DNA of 64,000 nucleotides, from positions 52,237 to 116,236 of the forward strand of contig CALUSB010000001.1 in NCBI GenBank assembly GCA_944323335.1, given 5' to 3'. The translations under genes and the position numbers were made by a program. The notes beneath the pieces were generated by a model, which worked only from the letters and a program-made list of their open reading frames with translations, made no database searches and was not told the origin of the DNA. Of this stretch, positions 33,675 through 41,699 are shown piece by piece (position 1 is the first letter of the stretch; the number at the start of each line of letters is the position of its first letter). This DNA is from Candidatus Gastranaerophilales bacterium. Lineage in GTDB: Bacteria; Cyanobacteriota; Vampirovibrionia; Gastranaerophilales; Gastranaerophilaceae.

Positions 33675-34826
33675 ATAATCTTCCGCACCAAGCGCAAGCG
33701 CGCGTGCCAGCTCTTTTTGAAATTTTTTATTTGTAAGCTTTTCCATTTCGTTTTTGTCTATTAAATAACCGCATTCAACAAGCGCACTAACGGGATAAGT
33801 CGGACGTGTAAGTGCAAATGAGGCAAAGTTAACACCGTCATCTCTAAATCCTGTTTGTTTTAAAAGCGATTTTTGAATGGAATTAGCTAAAGCATAGGCT
33901 TGATTATTGTAATAATAAACCCCTACGCCATGCTTTTTTGTAACATCTTTAGGGTTAGGGAGCGAATTTTGATGAATACTTAAGAGTATATCCGCCTTTT
34001 TTTCCTGCGCAAAAGCAACTCTGTCATACAATGGAACGTATTTGTCTTTTTTCCTTGTCATATACACCTTTGCTCCTTTTTTAGAAAGAGCTTTTTTAGT
34101 TTGTTTTGAAATTTTTAAATTTACGTCTTTTTCTTTGTGTCCAAAAGCGCAAACCCCGCTTTCTTCTCCGCCATGACCCGCGTCAAGTACTATTCTTCTG
34201 CCTTTTAGAGGTTTTTTCCTGTTAATTTGCGGAGGCTTTTTAACCATTAACACAAGCCCTTTTTTATGCGGGATTACATCATAGCCAAAAAGCGCAGGAG
34301 AGATATATTTCAAGTGCAATGTATTATTTTTTGTATCGTAGCTAAAACTGCCCGGTTTATTTTTTATAACAATATCGGGGCAATCTACATCATACAAATA
34401 AAACTCTAAGCCGTCAGGAACTTCTTTAAAAGAATAGGAATTTTGAATATTAAGAGGTATAAAAACACTGTATTTTTCTTTATCTTCGTCAAATTTTATT
34501 TCATCAATTTTTTGAATATGCTTTTGAGGAATTATAGCCTGAATATCTGCGTATTTTTTTTCCATCCAATAGTAATCATCAAGCCCTAAATCCACTCTGT
34601 AAAAATTTTTATACTCTTTATCGGCGTATGTTACAAAACCTTTTCTCAGGTGTGAAAATCTCCCTGCATTCACATCGGGCGCGATTCTAACAGGAGAATA
34701 ATCTGCCCTAGCTTCAATTACTGCATATTTTGCAATGCCTATATCTTTCAGCTCCCCTTGCTCAAACGCATCCGATTTTAAAAATGTTAAAAATAAAAAT
34801 AAAAATAGTATAAAATTTTTTTTCAT
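33651..34826 (-). CDS. N-acetylmuramoyl-L-alanine amidase (Amidase_3)
   Basis: 391 residues with a Sec signal (MKKNFILFLFLFLTFLKSDA). The first ~180 mature residues are beta-rich, probably an SH3b or AMIN-like targeting region. The C-terminal half is a zinc amidase with all ligands in place: VLDAGHGGEESG (His), EKDVNL (Glu), LSIHQNS (His), and the catalytic Glu in ALVECGYL. It cleaves the amide bond between MurNAc and the stem peptide during cell separation. No Shine-Dalgarno; an extended -10 ends 7 nt before the ATG. Confidence 0.93.
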   Translation of the reverse strand: MKKNFILFLFLFLTFLKSDAFEQGELKDIGIAKYAVIEARADYSPVRIAPDVNAGRFSHLRKGFVTYADKEYKNFYRVDLGLDDYYWMEKKYADIQAIIPQKHIQKIDEIKFDEDKEKYSVFIPLNIQNSYSFKEVPDGLEFYLYDVDCPDIVIKNKPGSFSYDTKNNTLHLKYISPALFGYDVIPHKKGLVLMVKKPPQINRKKPLKGRRIVLDAGHGGEESGVCAFGHKEKDVNLKISKQTKKALSKKGAKVYMTRKKDKYVPLYDRVAFAQEKKADILLSIHQNSLPNPKDVTKKHGVGVYYYNNQAYALANSIQKSLLKQTGFRDDGVNFASFALTRPTYPVSALVECGYLIDKNEMEKLTNKKFQKELARALALGAEDYLRYLIVF

Positions 34827-34833
34827 GATAAAA

Positions 34834-34842
34834 ATTTTAACA
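34834..34842 (-). promoter_or_regulatory. Extended -10 of the amidase gene
   Basis: TGTTAAAAT on the minus strand; the hexamer ends 7 nt before the ATG, the same layout as radA and the 20956 gene. Confidence 0.45.
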
Positions 34843-34892
34843 TATTAAACCAAAGATAAACAAATTTTATTCACAGGTTTTATAAAATTACC

Positions 34893-36536
34893 ATGAAACT
34901 AAACCCGATAAACATTAGCAACACACATTTTAATGGCGCAACGGTAAGCATAACGGCACTATCAGATACCCATGGGCAATTAGAAGACATTGGTGATTTT
35001 TGGGAAGAGATAGAAAAAAACAAAAAAGATTTGTTTTTAAAAGAAGGAAAAGGTAAAAAAGACATCGTAGCAGTTGCTGGCGATTGGTTTATGGCGGGAA
35101 ATGTTCGAGGATACAAGTCAAATCCCAATTTTAATTCTCAAAGATACCAACTGTTGTTTTTTAATAAGTTTATGAAAAGCCTCTCTCACCTGTCAAAAAA
35201 TATAACCTCAATATTTACCCCCGGAAACCACGAATTTGATGCAGGATATGATGAATTTTTAAGATGCGCGCAAAAAATGCAGACTCAAATTGTCATGACA
35301 AACACTGACCTTGACAAATCAGGGGATTTAAAAAACTATGTACTAAAATCAAAAGTAATAGAAGCAGATGACGACAAAGACCCTAATCTTAAACACAGAG
35401 TTTTATTTTTAGGGGTGTCACCGGGCAATATGAGCTATTACAACAAAAAACTAAGCGGGGTGGAATTTGTTGACAATATATTTAAACCTCAGACAAAAAT
35501 AACCCCTGATGAGGTTCAAAACTCAATAAACGCTGTTAAAAAAGAAATTGAAAAATTCAAAAAAGAAAATCCTAAAGGCGCTGTTGTACTGCTTGACCAC
35601 TTTGGCGGAACTTTTCAGGACGAACTTTTAAGGCAAAAATTACCTGTAAATGTTATTTTAAGCGCTCATGAGCACCTTGATTACGATAAATTTGCTAACT
35701 CCACAATAATTACTAAACTCTATCAAAATTTCAAAAAATTTGAAAACGTAAAAATCAACTTTGACGATGAGGGCAATATCTCCGATATAAAAACCCGTGC
35801 ATATTACCCGCAGCAAAATACAGAAAATAAAAATGCAATGCACAGATTTTACAATCAAGTATTCAGGGAAGATATTGAAGACGGTTATTTAATACCTGCT
35901 AAAGATGATGTAGACGAGCTTCCCCTCAAAGGCGTAAGATATGAAAACAGTTATCTTGCAAACTACATAACGGATGTTATTTTAAACAGAATAAAAAAAA
36001 CCCACCCGCAAGTTGACTTTTTTGCACTTAACGCAAGTGCCATAAGAGGACCTCTAAAAACAAAAAACTCGGGAGAAGTAAACAATATTAGCCTATTGCT
36101 TACACTAAACGGAATAAGAGATGAAGACGCCAATATACTTTTAAGTGAAGTAAGCGGAAGAGAAATTTTAAATATAATTTGCGAAAATATTTTGTCAAAT
36201 TCGCAAAATCAGGAAAGAAACCCTCTTAACCACTTTAGCGGATTGAAATACAATAAAACAATGCTATTAAAAGGGATTCAAGCAGGTCTGAGCGAAGATA
36301 ACCTCATTAAATTTATAAGAAAAACAGAAAACGACCAACCTCTTGAGCTTGATGACACATACACATTAGCTAATGTTGAAAAATTCTTTGTTAAAAACAA
36401 AAATCCTGATATAAAAGCCCTTTACGACTCATACAAAACATCAAGAACCCTGCTTAACGCAAAAGAAGAATTCGCAAAACATTTTACAGAAAGCATTGAT
36501 GAAGTAGAAGCATCAAATGAAATAAGGGTAAGTTAA
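34893..36536 (+). CDS. UshA-like metallophosphatase/5'-nucleotidase without Sec signal
   Basis: 547 residues. An N-terminal calcineurin-like metallophosphatase carries the metal ligands LSDTHGQ, AGDWF, PGNHEFDAG and SAHEHLD. The C-terminal nucleotidase domain carries NASAIRGPL (family NGxxIR) and the TLANVEKFF region. Such enzymes hydrolyse extracellular nucleotides or UDP-sugars and normally have a Sec signal. This one instead begins MKLNPINISNTHFNGATVS, with the aromatic-Gly signature (FNG, residues 13-15). It may leave the cell by another route or work inside. No Shine-Dalgarno; TATAAA ends 6 nt before the ATG. Confidence 0.87.
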   Translation: MKLNPINISNTHFNGATVSITALSDTHGQLEDIGDFWEEIEKNKKDLFLKEGKGKKDIVAVAGDWFMAGNVRGYKSNPNFNSQRYQLLFFNKFMKSLSHLSKNITSIFTPGNHEFDAGYDEFLRCAQKMQTQIVMTNTDLDKSGDLKNYVLKSKVIEADDDKDPNLKHRVLFLGVSPGNMSYYNKKLSGVEFVDNIFKPQTKITPDEVQNSINAVKKEIEKFKKENPKGAVVLLDHFGGTFQDELLRQKLPVNVILSAHEHLDYDKFANSTIITKLYQNFKKFENVKINFDDEGNISDIKTRAYYPQQNTENKNAMHRFYNQVFREDIEDGYLIPAKDDVDELPLKGVRYENSYLANYITDVILNRIKKTHPQVDFFALNASAIRGPLKTKNSGEVNNISLLLTLNGIRDEDANILLSEVSGREILNIICENILSNSQNQERNPLNHFSGLKYNKTMLLKGIQAGLSEDNLIKFIRKTENDQPLELDDTYTLANVEKFFVKNKNPDIKALYDSYKTSRTLLNAKEEFAKHFTESIDEVEASNEIRVS

Positions 36537-37231
36537 GAATTTTCTTTCTTTGAAGCTACCTTTGAACCGGATTCAAAGCCGCACCAAGCGTATATTAAAG
36601 GCAGGATTTTATCAGCGTGGATTTTACTTGCAAAAGGAACTTTTGAAATAATCATAAGCGCCAATAAATCATCAATGTGGACTATATAATCCTGCGGTTT
36701 TAATTTTCTTTCTTTGACTTTGGCATTCGGGTCATCTTTATGCAAAAACTTATCAATTACACCTGAAGCTTTTTGAGCTAAAGGCATGCCAAGACCAATA
36801 CCTGCTATAGGAGCGATAATTTTAGGGGCAATACTTTTTATATTCATTTTCTTTGCAACCCCTAAAACGCCTGTTGCTATGAGGGTAGGAATTGCAACCG
36901 TTGTAATATCAAAAAGAGATTCTTTTACTTTTGCTTTTTTATCCTCAGGAGTTTTAGCCTCAACTAAACCGCCCAAAAGTCCGCCCAAAATAGCGCTTGT
37001 ACTAACGGTTAAAATCGTTGCCAGGTCTTTTTTTAAGCTGTTGTTTTCAAAAATATCAAAACTGAATTTACCCTTTGTTGCCTTACTTATTGCAAGAACA
37101 GGGGCAATAGCTCCAATAAGCGCACCTGCTGCAGCAGTTTTGGAAAAATTTTCTTTTTTTCCCGTATTTGCCTGAGCTGAATCCGTATTACCTTTATATG
37201 TGATGGCGTTATTAATACTGTGTATTCGCAT
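36533..37231 (-). CDS. Gly/Ala-rich hydrophobic protein with aromatic-Gly N-terminus, unknown
   Basis: 232 residues. It begins MRIHSINNAITYKGNTDS (YKG, residues 12-14). Several weakly hydrophobic Gly/Ala helices follow (TAAAGALIGAIAPVLAI, ILTVSTSAILGGLLGGLVEA, IAPKIIAPIAGIGLG). These could be membrane-inserting, like translocator or Inc-type proteins. The C-terminus (residues ~175-232) is soluble and basic. GGAAAG lies 9 nt before the ATG. It shares the 4-bp convergent stop with the nucleotidase gene. No family recognised. Confidence 0.75.
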   Translation of the reverse strand: MRIHSINNAITYKGNTDSAQANTGKKENFSKTAAAGALIGAIAPVLAISKATKGKFSFDIFENNSLKKDLATILTVSTSAILGGLLGGLVEAKTPEDKKAKVKESLFDITTVAIPTLIATGVLGVAKKMNIKSIAPKIIAPIAGIGLGMPLAQKASGVIDKFLHKDDPNAKVKERKLKPQDYIVHIDDLLALMIISKVPFASKIHADKILPLIYAWCGFESGSKVASKKENS

Positions 37232-37369
37232 TTTTTTATTCTTTCCTTAAATATTAATGCACAAACAAAAAATTTTTTGCTAATTTTTTTTTACATGACT
37301 TTATATTTAATTGTAATTATCTCAAATTTACGCTATTGTTGATATTGAGAAGATTAGCAGGGATTAGTT

Positions 37370-38320
37370 ATGAATAATGAATTGTTTGTCATAGATTTAA
37401 CTGGATGCACAAATACAGGAGAAATTATCACCAGTGTTTCGGCGGCTTTTGAAATGCCTGATTCAAGAGAGAGAAAAATAGGGCTAAAATTAAATGATAT
37501 CACACTAAATCAAGCGCAAATTCTCTCTATACAGTCATTAATCGCAAGTTACGCATCAGAGCTTGATTTTGTAGAAACGCTGAACGAATCTACAAAAAAT
37601 ATCTGCGAAAATATGGGCATAAGAGTTCAAACCCCTCAATATGTTGAAAAACACGAAACAAATTATGAACAAATAGGTTTTGAAATCGCACCAAAAGATG
37701 ACAATTCAAACGCTCAGAGCGATTTTGGGGTTCAACCTCAAGAACTTAAAGGCAACGGACTTCCAAGCGATATAGCGGATATGGGCGGAAATAATATTTC
37801 TGATTCTTCAGGCAACGGTTTTGAAGAATTTCAGCCCATCGAATTTAATGAAGATGGCAAACAAACCATGGAAACCTACAAAAAAGCTTATGACGAAGAT
37901 GAGGAAGATAAACAAACTTGGGAAGAAGTTGACTACTACGCCCCTCCAACGGATGAGCCCGTTGTAGTTGATTCCAAGCAAACAATTTATGTAAACCAAA
38001 CTCTTCGCTCAGGTCAAGTTCTTGAATTTGACGGAAATATAGTAATAATAGGCGACTGCCACCCGGGTTCCGAGATTAAGGCAACAGGAGATATAACAGT
38101 TTGGGGTGTTTTAGGCTCAATTGCCCATGCCGGTATGAAAGGCAATCGCGATGCAAAAATTCGTGCACTTAAAATGAACGCCGTACAGTTAAGAATTGCA
38201 AATTGCTATTCAAGACGACCTGACGGCACAAATATTCCATATATCATTAAATCTTCGGTCTTCACACCTGAAGAAGCAAGAATTGTGGATGATTCAATCG
38301 TATTATTTAAAATTAATTAA
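37370..38320 (+). CDS. minC: Septum site-determining protein MinC
   Basis: 316 residues. The N-terminal MinC domain (~1-90) is joined by a long acidic linker (~95-200, rich in Glu, Asp, Gln) to the C-terminal beta-helix (~205-316). The latter is recognisable from VNQTLRSGQVLEFDGNIVIIGDCHPGSEIKATGDITVWGVLGSIAHAG. MinC blocks FtsZ assembly away from midcell when recruited by MinD. The linker is longer than in E. coli. It is the first gene of minCDE, 16 bp before minD. Confidence 0.95.
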   Translation: MNNELFVIDLTGCTNTGEIITSVSAAFEMPDSRERKIGLKLNDITLNQAQILSIQSLIASYASELDFVETLNESTKNICENMGIRVQTPQYVEKHETNYEQIGFEIAPKDDNSNAQSDFGVQPQELKGNGLPSDIADMGGNNISDSSGNGFEEFQPIEFNEDGKQTMETYKKAYDEDEEDKQTWEEVDYYAPPTDEPVVVDSKQTIYVNQTLRSGQVLEFDGNIVIIGDCHPGSEIKATGDITVWGVLGSIAHAGMKGNRDAKIRALKMNAVQLRIANCYSRRPDGTNIPYIIKSSVFTPEEARIVDDSIVLFKIN

Positions 38321-38336
38321 AAAGGAGCAAAAATAG

Positions 38337-39146
38337 ATGACAGGTTCTGTAATAGTTATTACCTCGGGCAAGGGAGGAGTCGGAAAAACCACAACTTCCG
38401 CTAATATTGGTACAGCCCTTGCTAAAGACGGCAACAAGGTTGTCCTTATTGACACTGATATAGGTCTTAGAAATCTTGATTTGCTCTTGGGTCTTGAAAA
38501 CCGTATCGTATACACAATAGTTGATGTTGTTGAAGAGCGCTGCAAATTAAAACAAGCTCTTGTAAAAGACAAGAAAAACCCTAACCTGTGCTTGCTTGCT
38601 GCTGCTCAAACCCGCGACAAATCGGCAGTGACGGCAGAACAACTCAAAGAAATCTGCGATACACTAAAAGAAGACTTTGACTACATCTTGGTTGACTGTC
38701 CCGCAGGTATTGAACAGGGTTTTCAAAATGCAGTTGCAGGCGCTAATGAAGCTATTGTTGTGACCACACCCGAGATGAGCGCTATTCGTGACGCGGATAG
38801 AATAATAGGCTTACTTGAAGCAAAAGAAGAAGTTGAAAAATACCGCTTACTTGTAAACCGTGTTCGTCCTAACCTAATTAAAACAAATGACATGATGAGT
38901 GTAGAGGATGTAGTTGAAATTCTCTCATGCGACCTTATCGGCGTTATACCTGAAGATACAGGGGTAATAACATCAACAAACAAGGGTGAACCTATTGTAA
39001 ATGATGAAAATTCTCTTGCAGGACAAGCTTATATGAATGTTGCAAAAAGAATCCAAGGCGAAGAAGTTCCTTTCCTTGATATCGACCAGCCAAGAACAAT
39101 CGTAGAAAAAATTAAAAAATTCTTTTCAAAGAAAGTGAAGGCTTAA
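38337..39146 (+). CDS. minD: Septum site-determining ATPase MinD
   Basis: A 269-residue deviant Walker A ATPase: SGKGGVGKTTTSANIG at the N-terminus, DTDIGLRNLDLLLGLENR, and DYILVDCPAGIEQGF. The C-terminal amphipathic membrane-targeting helix (TIVEKIKKFFSKK) is preserved. It dimerises on the membrane with ATP and recruits MinC or MinE. AAGGAG precedes the ATG, and minE starts 1 nt after its stop. Confidence 0.97.
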   Translation: MTGSVIVITSGKGGVGKTTTSANIGTALAKDGNKVVLIDTDIGLRNLDLLLGLENRIVYTIVDVVEERCKLKQALVKDKKNPNLCLLAAAQTRDKSAVTAEQLKEICDTLKEDFDYILVDCPAGIEQGFQNAVAGANEAIVVTTPEMSAIRDADRIIGLLEAKEEVEKYRLLVNRVRPNLIKTNDMMSVEDVVEILSCDLIGVIPEDTGVITSTNKGEPIVNDENSLAGQAYMNVAKRIQGEEVPFLDIDQPRTIVEKIKKFFSKKVKA

Positions 39147-39147
39147 G

Positions 39148-39708
39148 ATGAGAGATATATTTTCAGATTTATATAACAAAGTCCTCAGTTTCTTTGTTAA
39201 TCAAAATACACATGACGAAACAAAAGGCATGGCAATGAGCAGGCTAAAAACCGTCCTTATGCAAGATAGGGTAGGTTTCTCCGAACGTGCTATGCAAATG
39301 CTCAAAGAAGAGCTTGTTTCAACTATTTCAAAGTACATGGAAATTGATGAAGAGCTTTTTGACCTTGAAATAAATGCAGGCGATAATTCTACCGTACTAA
39401 ACCTTGCAATTCCCGTAACAAGAGCTAAAACCGATGAAGAAATAGATGAGGCAATTAAAGAGCAGGCTATTAAAACTCAAGCTAAAGCTCAAGAAATAGT
39501 AGAAGAGCTTGAAGAGCTAATCAAGGAAAGAGCGGCAGTTTTAGCAGGAGTTCAGGGAGAAGAAACTCAAGAAGAAACTCCCGAAGAGGAAGAAAAAGAA
39601 GAAGAAACTCAAGAGGAAGAAGAAATTAAAGAGATTCTAGAAGAGGCTGAAACATCGGCAGAAGAAGAAACAAAAGAAGATAAAAAAGCTAAAGTTAAGG
39701 AAAATTAA
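39148..39708 (+). CDS. minE: Cell division topological factor MinE, with long acidic tail
   Basis: 186 residues, about twice the usual MinE. The first ~100 hold the normal protein: the MinD-stimulating stretch with MSRLKTVLMQDRVG, then MLKEELVSTISKYMEID and the beta strand FDLEI. The remaining ~85 residues are an added Glu/Lys-rich tail (EETPEEEEKEEETQEEEE) that looks disordered or coiled. The extra tail is not needed by known MinE proteins and may tune oscillation or bind a partner. No terminator is seen; a long inverted repeat follows. Confidence 0.93.
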   Translation: MRDIFSDLYNKVLSFFVNQNTHDETKGMAMSRLKTVLMQDRVGFSERAMQMLKEELVSTISKYMEIDEELFDLEINAGDNSTVLNLAIPVTRAKTDEEIDEAIKEQAIKTQAKAQEIVEELEELIKERAAVLAGVQGEETQEETPEEEEKEEETQEEEEIKEILEEAETSAEEETKEDKKAKVKEN

Positions 39709-39715
39709 ACATAAT

Positions 39716-39763
39716 ACTTGTGTTTATAAAATGTTTTAATTAGAATTATTGATAAACACAAGT
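39716..39763. promoter_or_regulatory. Long inverted repeat in the rplI leader/promoter region
   Basis: ACTTGTGTTTAT and its exact complement ATAAACACAAGT flank 24 AT-rich bases just upstream of the rplI ribosome site (AAAAGGAGAAG). There is no T-run, so a terminator is unlikely. It could be an operator, or an mRNA stem that exposes the rplI ribosome site. Confidence 0.5.
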
Positions 39764-39780
39764 CAAAAAAGGAGAAGACC

Positions 39781-40278
39781 ATGCAGGTTATATTAAAAAA
39801 AGATGTCCAAAACCTCGGCGAAGCAGGTGATTTGGTCAATGTAAAAGACGGATATGCAAGAAATTTCTTGCTGCCTAACAATGTAGCAGAAATTGCAACT
39901 GAGGGTTCACTTGCCGCTAGAGAAAGAAATATAGCAAGAATCAAAGCTAAATCAGAAAAACTTCACCAAGAAGCTCTTGAAAAAGCTGAAAAAATCGAAG
40001 CGGTTGAACTTATTTCACTTAGTGCAAAAGCTGGTGAATCAGGAAAACTTTTCGGTACAATTACAACTAAAAAACTTGCCGAAGAATTACTTGCAAAAAC
40101 AGGTATCGAGGTTGATAGAAAATCTATCATTCTTGATAATCCTATCAACCACATCGGAAGCTTTGTTATGACAGTTAAATTGTCATCTAAAGTAAAGGCT
40201 AAATTAAATGTTGAAGTAAGTGCTTCCGAAACTATTAAAGAAACTCTTGAAGTTGAAGAAACTCAAGAAGAAGCATAA
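39781..40278 (+). CDS. rplI: 50S ribosomal protein L9
   Basis: 165 residues. The N-terminal domain shows the L9 signature MQVILKKDVQNLGEAGDLVNVKDGYARNFLLPNNVA. A long connecting helix and the C-terminal rRNA-binding domain (SGKLFGTITTKKLAEEL) follow, ending in a short acidic tail (~15 residues) beyond the usual end. It sits alone between minCDE and a strong terminator, without the rpsF-rpsR neighbours often seen. AAAAGGAG precedes the ATG. Confidence 0.97.
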   Translation: MQVILKKDVQNLGEAGDLVNVKDGYARNFLLPNNVAEIATEGSLAARERNIARIKAKSEKLHQEALEKAEKIEAVELISLSAKAGESGKLFGTITTKKLAEELLAKTGIEVDRKSIILDNPINHIGSFVMTVKLSSKVKAKLNVEVSASETIKETLEVEETQEEA

Positions 40279-40300
40279 GCTTAATAAAATACATAAACTT

Positions 40301-40328
40301 TTAACCCCTCTTAATTTAAGAGGGGTTA
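40301..40328. terminator. Bidirectional terminator between rplI and rsfS
   Basis: TTAACCCCTCTT and AAGAGGGGTTAA form a 12-bp stem around AATT, with AT-rich flanks on both sides. It serves both converging genes. Confidence 0.85.
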
Positions 40329-40332
40329 AATT

Positions 40333-40734
40333 TTATTCATATCTTGCAAATTCTTTTGACTCTTCTTCCCATTCGTCGCGCTCAAGCTTAAATGCGTGAT
40401 TCCAGAATTTTTCAAGCGCGTAAGTTTCTCTTTGTTCACTATGCATAATGTGCACCACTACATCACCGTAGTCAAGCAAGTTCCAGCGATTTTTAACATC
40501 ATTTTCATCACCTGCGGGTATCCTGCCAAAATATTCTTTGATTTTTTCTCTCACAGTAGAGGTTAAACCCTTTACCTGAGTTGAACTTTGAGCTGATGCT
40601 ATAACAAAATAGTCAGATAACACGCACACGTTTGCAACATTTAAAATCACAATGTCGTCTGCTTTAAAGTCATCTAATGTACGGGCAATAACACTTGCCA
40701 GTTTTTTTGAAGAAATGTCTTTTGTCTCAATCAT
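40333..40734 (-). CDS. rsfS: Ribosomal silencing factor RsfS
   Basis: A 133-residue RsfS/Iojap protein that binds uL14 and blocks subunit joining under starvation. Recognisable from DIVILNVANVCVLSDYFVIASAQSSTQVKGL and LLDYGDVVVHIMHSEQRETYALEKFW. The ATG overlaps the ricT stop (TAATG), so translation is coupled. Confidence 0.94.
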   Translation of the reverse strand: MIETKDISSKKLASVIARTLDDFKADDIVILNVANVCVLSDYFVIASAQSSTQVKGLTSTVREKIKEYFGRIPAGDENDVKNRWNLLDYGDVVVHIMHSEQRETYALEKFWNHAFKLERDEWEEESKEFARYE

Positions 40735-41654
40735 TATATATTTCCCGTTGAACTGTTTTTATCATTATCAAGAGATTTTAAATCCACAACTTCGCCCTCT
40801 TCATGGTAATCAAGGGCATTTTGATTAGTGTCGATTTCAATATTTACCTCTTGGTCTAACATCTCGATGTCGTCTTTTGAATATTCCTTAATTTTGCCGT
40901 CCTCAAGCTTAACAGACACTGTCTTTTTAAGGAAATTAATAGAAAATACTTTGGCTACGCCATCTGGCGTCATAACGCCGGAGCCTATCGGAGGCAGGGT
41001 TTTTGCCGCTTCAAGATAGTTTGGATATTCATAATTTAAGCAGCACAAAAGCCTTCCGCAAGAGCCCGTAATTTTCCCCGGAGTCATTGGTATTCCTTGG
41101 TCGCGCGCAAGTTTAGTGTTTACCGATTCAAATTTCTTTAAAAATCTGCAGCAGCAATAATCCTGCCCGCAAACGCCCTGACCTCCTAAAATTGAGGTCT
41201 CGTCCCTGACACCAATGTGCCTTAAATCTATTCTTACTCTTTTAAATTCCTGAGTTAAGTCTTTTAAAAGTTCGCGAAAATCCACCCTCTCAGGCGCAGT
41301 GTAGTAGAAAGTTATTTTTTTTCTGTCAAATGTGTAGCGTGTCTGAACTAAGTTCATAACCAAACCGCGTTTTTCAACAAGCGCTTTGCACTTGAAAAAC
41401 GCCTCTACCTCAAGCTTTTTTTGTTCTTCTAAAACAGGCTTATCGTTTTCATTAATTGTACGAATTAAAGGCAGAGCTTCGGGCTTGTATTTTTGCCAGT
41501 GCTTCATAATTTCAGAATTAACAATAAATACGCTAAAAACCTCTTCGCCTTTTTCCGTTCTTACAAGAACCTTTTGCCCATGGTGCAAATTAGCCCCGTC
41601 GGCAATTTTTAAAGGGTGAAAAGTATTTTTGATAATTCTGACTGCAAATTTCAT
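40734..41654 (-). CDS. ricT: PSP1-domain protein RicT (YaaT)
   Basis: 306 residues. It carries the Cys-rich PSP1/RicT hallmark: GGQGVCGQDYCCCRFLKKF and ITGSCGRLLCCLNYEYPNY. In Bacillus RicT joins RicA and RicF in a complex that guides RNase Y processing; related PSP1 proteins are widespread and often iron-sulfur linked. I start at MKFAVRI, not at the long upstream extension, because that extension overlaps the divergent promoter and has no ribosome site. TATAAT ends 7 nt before this ATG. The C-terminal tail after the PSP1 domain is acidic. Confidence 0.9.
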   Translation of the reverse strand: MKFAVRIIKNTFHPLKIADGANLHHGQKVLVRTEKGEEVFSVFIVNSEIMKHWQKYKPEALPLIRTINENDKPVLEEQKKLEVEAFFKCKALVEKRGLVMNLVQTRYTFDRKKITFYYTAPERVDFRELLKDLTQEFKRVRIDLRHIGVRDETSILGGQGVCGQDYCCCRFLKKFESVNTKLARDQGIPMTPGKITGSCGRLLCCLNYEYPNYLEAAKTLPPIGSGVMTPDGVAKVFSINFLKKTVSVKLEDGKIKEYSKDDIEMLDQEVNIEIDTNQNALDYHEEGEVVDLKSLDNDKNSSTGNI

Positions 41655-41661
41655 AAAAATA

Positions 41662-41667
41662 ATTATA
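41662..41667 (-). promoter_or_regulatory. TATAAT for leaderless ricT
   Basis: The hexamer ends 7 nt before the ricT ATG on the minus strand. The opposing gene's -10 lies 20 bp away. Confidence 0.5.
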
Positions 41668-41686
41668 CAACAAATTTTGTTTATAT

Positions 41687-41692
41687 TAAAAT
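41687..41692 (+). promoter_or_regulatory. TAAAAT for leaderless SNF2 helicase gene
   Basis: The hexamer ends 7 nt before the ATG; no Shine-Dalgarno is present. The ricT and helicase starts are only 45 bp apart. Confidence 0.4.
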
Positions 41693-41699
41693 AAATAAG

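Noticed and set aside
39716..39763. Terminator after minE
   Set aside because: The 24-nt loop is too long and no T-run follows on either strand.
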